Part shown: in pieces, positions 56,969 to 64,000 of the stretch
Layout: each line of letters begins with the position of its first letter
How positions within the stretch are numbered: the stretch's first letter is position 1
DNA from: Gigantopelta aegis
Lineage: Eukaryota > Mollusca > Gastropoda > Neomphalida > Peltospiridae
Direction: 5' to 3'
DNA: 64,000 nucleotides
NCBI RefSeq assembly: GCF_016097555.1
Contig: NC_054702.1
Span: 70,002,695-70,066,694 of the forward strand
The notes under the pieces: model-generated
Database searches by the model: none
Told to the model about the DNA's origin: nothing
What the model saw: only the letters and a program-made list of their open reading frames with translations
Translations under genes and position numbers: made by a program

Positions 56969-57287
56969 GGGGAAGGATTTAGCTCAGTCGGTTGAGTGCT
57001 CGCTTGATGTGCTTGCGTCGCAGGATCGAACCACCTCGGTGGATCCATTCAGCTGATTGGAGTTTTTCTCGTTCCAACCAGTGCATCACAACTGGACAAA
57101 GGCCATGGTATGTGCTTTCCTGTCTGTGGGAAAGTGTATATAAAAGATCCCTTTCTGCATTAAGAAAAATGTAGCGGGTTTCCTCTGATGACTACGAGTC
57201 AGAAATTACCAAAATGTTTGACGTACAATAGCCGATGATTAATTAATCAATGTGCCCCACTGGTGTCGTTAAACAAAACAAACTTTA

Positions 57288-57290
<3 letters not shown>
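56969..57290 (+). repeat. SINE-3, full length, tail B
   Basis: The head GGATTTAGCTCAGTCGGTTG is at left and the body runs through GGGAAAGTGTATATAAAAGA. The tail is TAGCCGATGATTAATTAATC, then GGTGTCGTTAAACAAAAC. It shows the normal single-head form for comparison with 54590-55312. Confidence 0.88.

Positions 57291-57292
<2 letters not shown>

Positions 57293-57347
<55 letters not shown>
57293..57347. repeat. (TA)n microsatellite
   Basis: About 54 bases of TA directly after the SINE-3 3' end. Confidence 0.95.
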
Positions 57348-57350
<3 letters not shown>

Positions 57351-59121
57351 GAAGTAAAATGAAATCTGAAATACTACAAACATTAGGACGACCATACTAC
57401 TGAATATACAGACACTAAGTGATAATGTATTTAACATGTAATTTTAGCTGTTAAAATGCTTTGTTAGTCAGAAAGATTACAATGGCAGAAAATGCAGGAC
57501 TGTCCCTTCAGTAAGTTCATAACAAGAGAGAATTAACAAAAGTATTGGTTCGCGTTTCATATCCAATGAAACCTTCAATAACGGGCACCGTCATAATAAT
57601 TACATGTTTTTTTAAGACCACCTCATAGTAAAAGCCAGTTTTTGTAAACCAGAATGGTATTACCATTTAAAAAAAAAAATCGAACCTGCTTTATATAGAA
57701 CGGGGGACGGGCGGGTGGATATTTCTCCCACCTCTCCCTGTTACTGTGCTCAGAACGCTGGAAATGTGTCATATTTGAAGACCTGAAAACAGGTTCAAGA
57801 CCTTCAAGTTCAAGGCCTCAAATCCCCCCCCCCCCCTCGGGCCATCGCACTAACTGTGGCACCCACATTTTCAAATACATTCCGCGTGCTCTGCTGTGTA
57901 TAAGGGGATCTCACGATGTATCAGTTTTGTAGAACACATATGTACATGTATTGATATCTATAAAAATCCACCTGCATATTTGTGCGGCTTATTTATAGAC
58001 AGATTGCATTCTTCAAGTTTTTTCAATTTTACCAGAATCGACGAACACGTAATACACGGGGGTGGGTCTCATACAGGGCAGTTACCCCATCAAAAAAAAA
58101 AAAAAAAATAAAATAAAATCCTTATTTGTTAAGTTGGAGAAAAACGTATATTACTGTCCATCTATTTTATTAAAACAATTTTTCTGCTCACCATCCGTAA
58201 ATTTTATTATTTCACACAGGTTGCATTAAATAAGACTGGTCATTGTTTTTTATTTCTGTAATATGAAACAAATATTTGAAATAGTTTATATTAATTTCGT
58301 GGTTAATATTTCCAATAAAAGGTATTATTGTTTTAGATGAACACTTGCTTACCTTAGGTCCCATTTCAAAGTTTTTACTGCTTATATAAATCCACTTGTC
58401 AATGCACCCCTCTAGCTACAGGTAAAGAACAGCACTAAACAAGATTAACCCCAACCACCAGAATGGGGAAAATATCACCGCTTTGGTGGGCGCATGGAAT
58501 CGCCCTATAGGAGTTATAACTTAAAAAAATATCTAACAAAAAAGTAAAGTACAATTTATTGATAATGCTACATTACACATTTTGACTAATTACGAATAAA
58601 ATTAAGAAAACAACAATGGAATTTTTATTTTGTCTATATCACAAATCGTTTGGTTCAGCGTTTTAAAAATATCAAAAACCTTACACCCCTGGTGCCAAAA
58701 TAGATTCATCCCGTCTGATTTTGGCAAACTATCTTCTTTCAAGAACATTCGTTTGATACGCCAAAAGCAATCGGCGGGGGAATTCCACGTACATCTGTTA
58801 CCAGGCGTACACACATCGCATCTACATCGTCGTTACTGTGTTAATGTGTATCAGTCGTCCAAGTTTGCGGACTTGATTATTCTGTTATGGGTCGTGTGCC
58901 GTCATGTTTTCGGTTTAAGGCGTGTTTACAAAACATACCTGTGTCGTATTTCATCCCATGTCTTTGAATCAAAACCTGTAGAACCCGAAGAACCGACTGT
59001 ATTTCTATAAAGCGTATACAATAAAGTGTTTCTTACAGATTAACATATAATGTATTAGGCCAGTAAAATGATGTACATTTGTACTTTGAAGTAAGTTACT
59101 ATTTCATATTGCCCACGTTAA
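57348..59121. other. Unassigned DNA
   Basis: A plus-strand frame of 126 codons (58630-59010) ends ESKPVEPEEPTVFL but has no recognised domain, and a 70-codon frame overlaps it on the other strand. A C run lies at 57825-57836. No gene is claimed. Confidence 0.4.
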
Positions 59122-59272
59122 TAGGGCGGGTGCCGTCAACTGTACAGCGCTCGCCCGAGATGCGATGTATTGTAGGATCGAAGGCATTAAGTTTACCTGT
59201 CGAATGTTTTCCAGATCTAACCAGTGCCCTGCGATTGGTATACCAATAGTCGTGGTATGCGTTGCCCTATCT
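59122..59272 (+). repeat. SINE-3 fragment, diverged
   Basis: AGGGCGGGTGCCGTCAACTG (head), AGCGCTCGCCCGAGATGCG and body to GTCGTGGTATGCGTTGCCCT, ending in a short TA tract. Confidence 0.7.
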
Positions 59273-60032
59273 ATATATATATATATATATATAAAAAAAG
59301 AACATACAAAACATCCTTTCTGGTTTTCTTTAGAAGTAGCCTCCTTGTATTTCATGGCAGCGAGTTTCTCGTTGTACCTAGTGTCTCAATAATAATATAC
59401 TAGACACGAAATATCCGTAGTTGAAAATTAGCTAAGGTGTCGGTAAACTATTTCTTTCCTTTCTTTTCCGAAAGGTCACAGATCAGGAGGTGATATAAAG
59501 TTATTTTCATGCAACTAATGGAGGTTAAATAACGCAATTCCGCTGCTTCAGTTGGGCGTTAATGTGGGAGAGGAAATCCTCAGCTACCGCTTAAGTCATT
59601 CGTCTGAGTCACTAGCAGCAGAGGGTATATTACATGCACTTTAGCACATGTGTAACGGTAATTGATTTAGACATTTAAAAATGTGTTTCAGCAAATATGT
59701 ATATATTTTTCCCACCTACATGTTAATTAAAAAATACAAATAAAATAAAATAAAATAAATCAGTGTACAAGACTAAAATGGTTTCGGTTTCGTGGGTTTC
59801 CGACAAGTGTCTTTAATAAATATAGCAATGTGTTTCACTCGATAGTTGAACCAGAGAAATGTGCCTTTCTAATCAGTGTACAATTATTAACAGCAAGTAC
59901 ACACGCCAATTCGACGAACATGTTTTTATGTATATTTATACCTAAAAACAGAAAACTACTCATTAATGCACTTAAAATTTATTTTCATATCTACCCACCA
60001 AAAAATGTTTTTACGGATGCTGTACAAAAGTT
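59273..60032. other. Unassigned DNA
   Basis: No gene was recognised. An AAATA-rich stretch lies near 59725-59760. Confidence 0.4.
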
Positions 60033-60323
60033 AAAGTTTGCTTTGTTTAACGATACCACTAGAGCACATTGGTGTATTAATCATGGGCTATTGGATGTCA
60101 ACCATTTGGTAATTTTGAGATATAGTCTTAGAGAGGAAACCCGCTACATTTTTTTTTTTAACATTAGTAGCAAGGGATCTTTTATATGCACCATGCCACA
60201 GACAGGATACCACATACCACGGCCTTTGATATACCAGTCATGATGCACTGGCTAGAACGAGATCGATCGATCCCAAACCGATCGCGCATCAAGCGAGCGC
60301 TTTACCACTGGGTACGTTCCGCC
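60033..60323 (-). repeat. SINE-1, full length, tail B
   Basis: Tail AAGTTTGCTTTGTTTAACGA to head complement TTTACCACTGGGTACGTTCC. Confidence 0.88.
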
Positions 60324-60449
60324 CTCGGATGCTATACCTAACAGAAAAATTGTTTTAAACACACCCAAGCAGGTCTCAAGCCATGTTTCATATAAAGAAG
60401 AATTAAGTAATTCTATTTTCTGGATAATAATTGTATCTTATAGAGTTCA

Positions 60450-60825
60450 CCGGCCTCGGTGGCGTCGTGATTAGACCATCGGTCTACAAGCTGGTAGGTA
60501 CTGGGTTCGGATCCCAATCGAGGCAGATACCGACTCCAAACCCTGAGTGAGTGCTCCGCAAGGCTCAGTGGGTAAGTGTAAACCACTTGCACCGACCAGT
60601 GATCCATAACTGGTTCAACAAAGGCCATGGTTTGTGCTATCCTGCCTGTGAGAAGCGCAGATAAAAGATCCCTTGCATCCTGTCGTAAAAGAGTAGCATA
60701 TGTGGCGACAGCGGGTTTCCTCTAAAAAACAGTGTCAGAATGACCATATGTTTGACGTCCAATAGCCGATGATAAGATAAAAAATCAATGTGCTCTAGTG
60801 GCGTCATTAAATAAAACAAACTTTA
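60450..60825 (+). repeat. Chimeric SINE: SINE-2 head, SINE-1 body, tail B, 13-bp target duplication
   Basis: The head CGGCCTCGGTGGCGTCGTGA joins the SINE-1 body through CCAGTGATCCATAACTGGTT and CAGCGGGTTTCCTC, and ends with tail B. CTTATAGAGTTCA flanks it at 60437-60449 and 60826-60838. It shares its composite structure with 3-378. Confidence 0.9.
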
Positions 60826-61077
60826 CTTATAGAGTTCAACATGTTAAAATGTTTAAGATATCCTAATGGACATACTTCAGTTTTGAGACGAAAACGTCAA
60901 AATTAACTTTGCCAGTTACATTTTCTTATCTGATTTGTCAAGCGCTTTCCCATTGTTTTGTGCTGAATAGTACTAAAAACATTGCGATGGACTTGCATAT
61001 GTTGTATAAAAACAGCTGAATAAAAACAAAATTGCTAGCGATAGCATGTGAATTTGTTAAAACTAAAGAAAAAGAAA

Positions 61078-61316
61078 GAAAGAAATGTCTTATTTAACGA
61101 CGCACTCAACACATTTTATTTTCGGTTATATGACGTCAGACATATGGTTAAGGACCACACAGATATTGAGAGAGGAAACCCGCTGTCGCCACTTCATGGG
61201 CTACTCTTTTCGATTTGCAGCAAGGGATGTTTTATATGCACCATCCCACAGACAGGGTAGTACATACCACGGCCTTTGATATACAAGTCGTGGTGCACTG
61301 GCTTGGACGAGAAATA
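61078..61316 (-). repeat. SINE-1, tail A, 5'-truncated
   Basis: Tail A complement (TTATTTAACGACGCACTCAA) is at left and the body runs to GCACTGGCTTGGACGAGAAA. Confidence 0.88.
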
Positions 61317-61474
61317 TTGTTAAAACTGTAGTTGTGTGTTTTGTTTTGTGGGTTTTTTTTTGTTGTTATTTTATTTTTGCATGTATAAATAATATGGTGA
61401 AGAGGTATTTCATCTTTACTAAAGACGTAAGTGCCACTTTCCGTCGTCAAGCTCGGTCTTCTCTGAGCTGCACT

Positions 61475-61790
61475 GTGGGCGGGACCTAGCCCAGTGGGAA
61501 AGCGCCCGACTGATCGGTCGGTTTGGGATCGATCCCCGTCGGTGGCACATTGGGCTATTTTTCGTTCCAGCGAGTGCACCACGACTGATATATCAAAGGA
61601 CTTGGTATGCGCTATCTTGTATGTGGGATGGTGCATATAAAAGATTCCTTGCTACTAATGGAAATTAGCGGATTTCTCTTCTCCAAAACTATATACCAGA
61701 ATTATCAAATGTTTGACAACCAATAGCCGATGATAAATAAATTAATGTGTTCTAGTGGTGTCGTTAAACAAACCAAACTTTAACTCTATG
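61475..61790 (+). repeat. SINE-1, full length, tail B
   Basis: Head GTGGGCGGGACCTAGCCCAG, full body, tail B ending GGTGTCGTTAAACAAACCAA. Confidence 0.88.
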
Positions 61791-61851
61791 CTGCACTAAG
61801 AAACGTTGACACCTACACAATATATTAATACGAATCAACAAAAAGCGTATT

Positions 61852-62154
61852 AAAAAGTTAACGTTTGTTTTGTTTAACGACACCATTAGAGCATATTGAT
61901 TTATTAATCGTCGGCTATTGGATGTCAAACATTTGGTAATTCAGACATATAGTCTTAGAGAGGAAATCCGCTACATTGTTCCATTAGTAGCAAGGGATCT
62001 TTTATATGCACCATTCCACAGGCATAATAGCACATACCACGGCCTTTGATATACCAGTCGTGGTGCACTGTCTCGATCGAGTAATAACCCAATGGGCCCA
62101 CCGATGGGAATCGATCCTAGACCGACCGCTTTACCACTGGGCTACGTCCCGCAC
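61852..62154 (-). repeat. SINE-1, full length, tail B, 13-bp target-site duplication
   Basis: CAAAAAGCGTATT flanks the element at 61839-61851 and 62155-62167. Tail is at left, head complement at right (TACCACTGGGCTACGTCCCG). Confidence 0.9.
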
Positions 62155-62426
62155 CAAAAAGCGTATTCATTATTAAAAACCCCACAAAAAAAACATATAT
62201 TGATTGTCCGAAGCGACCAAGGTGTGTTTTGTTTAATATTGACATAGCTAATGAAAGTAATGAACGTGTATATTGACAAAGTCAGCTGTACTCTCTGTTA
62301 ACAATAAAATGCATTAAAATCCTTTTAAGCCATTTCAATGATGATCGGGACTAAACACATTTAATTCATGTGTAATTCAATATGATATCACCTATTGTCA
62401 GTGTAATGGAAGTGTCAAAAGTAATG

Positions 62427-62735
62427 TTTAGTTTGTTTAACGACAACACTAGAGCACATTGATTAATTAATCATCGGCTACTGGATGTCAAACATTTAGT
62501 AATTTTGACATATAGTCATGAGAGGAAACCCGCTACATTTTTTTCTATTGCAGCAAGGGATCTTTTATATGCACTTATCCACAGACAGGATAGCACATAC
62601 CACCGCCTTTGATATACCTGTCGTGTTGCACTGGCTGGAACGAAAAATAGCCTAATGGGCCTACCGACGGGGATCGATCCCAAACTGACAGCGAATCAAG
62701 CGAGCATTTTACCACTGGGCTACGTCCCGCCCTGC
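62427..62735 (-). repeat. SINE-1, full length, tail B
   Basis: Tail TTAGTTTGTTTAACGACAAC to head complement TACCACTGGGCTACGTCCCG. Confidence 0.88.
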
Positions 62736-62924
62736 AGTCAAAAAATAAACTACATTGTACCATGTGACAGTTTTCACACACTTTTGTTGTGGTAAAAAAA
62801 AAAAAAAATGTGATAGGAGCGGCCCGTAAGAACCGAGGTTATAGACAGACATCCACCTACTCTATAAACAAGCATTCTGAGAGTACTGATAAACCAATGC
62901 ATGCCCCCTACCGAGCCCAACAAA

Positions 62925-63206
62925 ATCCCGTATTTCCTACCTTCAAGGGCCACAACTCAGTGAAACATTCATAAATCGTCATGTATGTCAAACCTGATCT
63001 CTACATTTAAGCTTCATATATTGAGGCATTGCAAAAAAAACACAAAAAACTATCGGAAAACCATTTTTCGTATCTCCTAAGTTCAAGGGCCATAGCTCTG
63101 TAAAAAAAAAAAGAAGGGGGAGTAAACCTATATGTGGGACAAAAGGACTGAAAGAAGAACGGACGCGAAACCTATAGTCCCTTCCGATTTGACCGGTAGG
63201 GGATTA
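62925..63206. repeat. Second block of the 417-958 dispersed repeat
   Basis: TATCTCCTAAGTTCAAGGGC and CATAGCTCTGTAAAAAA recur, and the block ends GAAACCTATAGTCCCTTCCG, matching the end of the first block. It is shorter and more diverged. Confidence 0.65.
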
Positions 63207-63696
63207 AAAAAGATAAAACAATTGTATTGTACGTTCCACTAGAGATTGTGCCCCCCCCCCCCCCCCACACACAACACACACACTCACACACTTTAAAATC
63301 AGGGGTCTCGCTACATGTCATAAGCAATGGCGGGCCCACCATCTCTTAAGACTAATTTCCAATACGCCCGCCATCCATTGGCAGCGATAGTAATATCCGC
63401 CATCCGTTTATTTAGGCCGCCATCCAAAATCACAAGTCATGCCATCGTCTTGAACTACCAGAGTAATCAGGTTCATCGTCGTTTACAAGACATTTTCGAA
63501 ATACTTGTACCCTGAAAATCTTAGGTACCATCCCTTCCTATAAGTGGAACCAGCTCTACCGATTCCCTCCATCCCTTTCCTGAATATTGGAGAGATCACC
63601 GCACTTCAGATAGCGTTCTTTCATATATGCCTGTTGAAGAAGGGCTGATATGCCAGTAAATTACTCATATCGTGTGGCGTGGCCTTAACTAATTAT
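63207..63696. other. Unassigned DNA with a C/CA tract
   Basis: A C run at 63250-63266 followed by CACA. The 62-codon frame at 63327-63515 has no recognisable motif. Confidence 0.4.
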
Positions 63697-63994
63697 TTAA
63701 TTTCATTTCAACTTATTTTCGTGATTATGTCCATTTAAGGTTCAAGCACGCTGTCCTGGGCACACACTCCCCCCCCCCCCCCCCCCCCCCAGCTATCTGG
63801 GCTGTGTGTGTAGCACAGTGGGTTAATTGTTAGTTGTTATTTATTAGTGAGAGAGAAGAGGGTGTAGTGGTCTTACACCTACCCACTGAGTAGCTAAAAC
63901 GCGCTCTGGGTGGGAGCCGGTACCGGGGTGCGAACCTAATACCCACTAGTTTCATGTCTGATGGCTTAACTTACCACGACACCACCGAGGCAGG
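63697..63994 (-). repeat. SINE-2, full length, with a C run inserted
   Basis: Tail ATTTCAACTTATTTTCGTGA is at left and head complement CACGACACCACCGAGGCAGG at right. A run of about 20 C at 63771-63790 interrupts the GGGCACACAC...CAGCTATC region. Confidence 0.85.
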
Positions 63995-64000
63995 TTAACT

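Overview
The window looks like animal nuclear DNA, most likely from a marine mollusc and probably a gastropod. It has AT-rich intergenic DNA, split genes with GT-AG introns, a very high density of tRNA-headed SINEs ending in a GTCGTTAAACA-type tail, many small inverted-repeat elements and long microsatellites. The taxon is inferred from repeat style and protein flavour; it was not tested. There are no bacterial genes, no CRISPR array, no rRNA and no convincing functional tRNA gene.

Two host loci stand out. (1) At 10.4-28.6 kb, on the + strand, three head-to-tail copies of a segment each carry a single-exon Cys-loop ligand-gated ion channel gene of the nicotinic-receptor type: 10781-12013 intact, 17048-18281 with a frameshift in M2, 22552-23784 intact. 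Promoter and 3' flanks were duplicated with the genes. The segment reaches into the 3' end of the neighbouring convergent gene, because a small remnant of that gene's last exon sits at about 19251-19369. (2) At 28.6-38.8 kb, on the - strand, lie three exons of a transgelin/calponin-like muscle protein (CH domain plus a calponin repeat). Its first exon was not found.

The most unusual object is the transgelin intron between the two CH-domain exons. Positions 31478-38164 are about 97 copies of a 69-bp unit. Each unit is a copy of the intron 3' end, the AG splice acceptor and the first 28 bases of the next exon. The intron therefore presents nearly 100 copies of its own 3' splice site just upstream of the true exon. 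Because 69 is a multiple of 3, it also produces huge but spurious open frames on both strands.

The rest is accessory DNA: about 25 SINE-1 copies, several SINE-2, SINE-3 and SINE-4 copies (many with clear target-site duplications and some nested), a Tc1-like DD34E transposon at 51464-53063 with perfect 24-bp ends, a LINE 3' fragment at 21767-22190, three TTAA-bounded elements, two hAT-like miniature elements, several palindromic miniature elements, and a SINE whose tRNA-like head is tandemly repeated about ten times (54590-55140). Comparing the three channel segments exposes empty sites for several insertions, so they can be ordered relative to the duplications.

SINE names used below are local labels. 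SINE-1: tRNA-like head with TAGCCCAGTGGTAAAGCG. SINE-2: head with GGCCTCGGTGGCG. SINE-3: head with TCTAGCTCAGTCGGTAG. SINE-4: CCCCTGC head and an (ATTC)n tail. 'Tail A' ends GCGTCGTTAAATAAAACA; 'tail B' holds CAATAGCCGATGATTAATAA and GTGTCGTTAAACAAAAC. Plus strand means head at left and tail at right.
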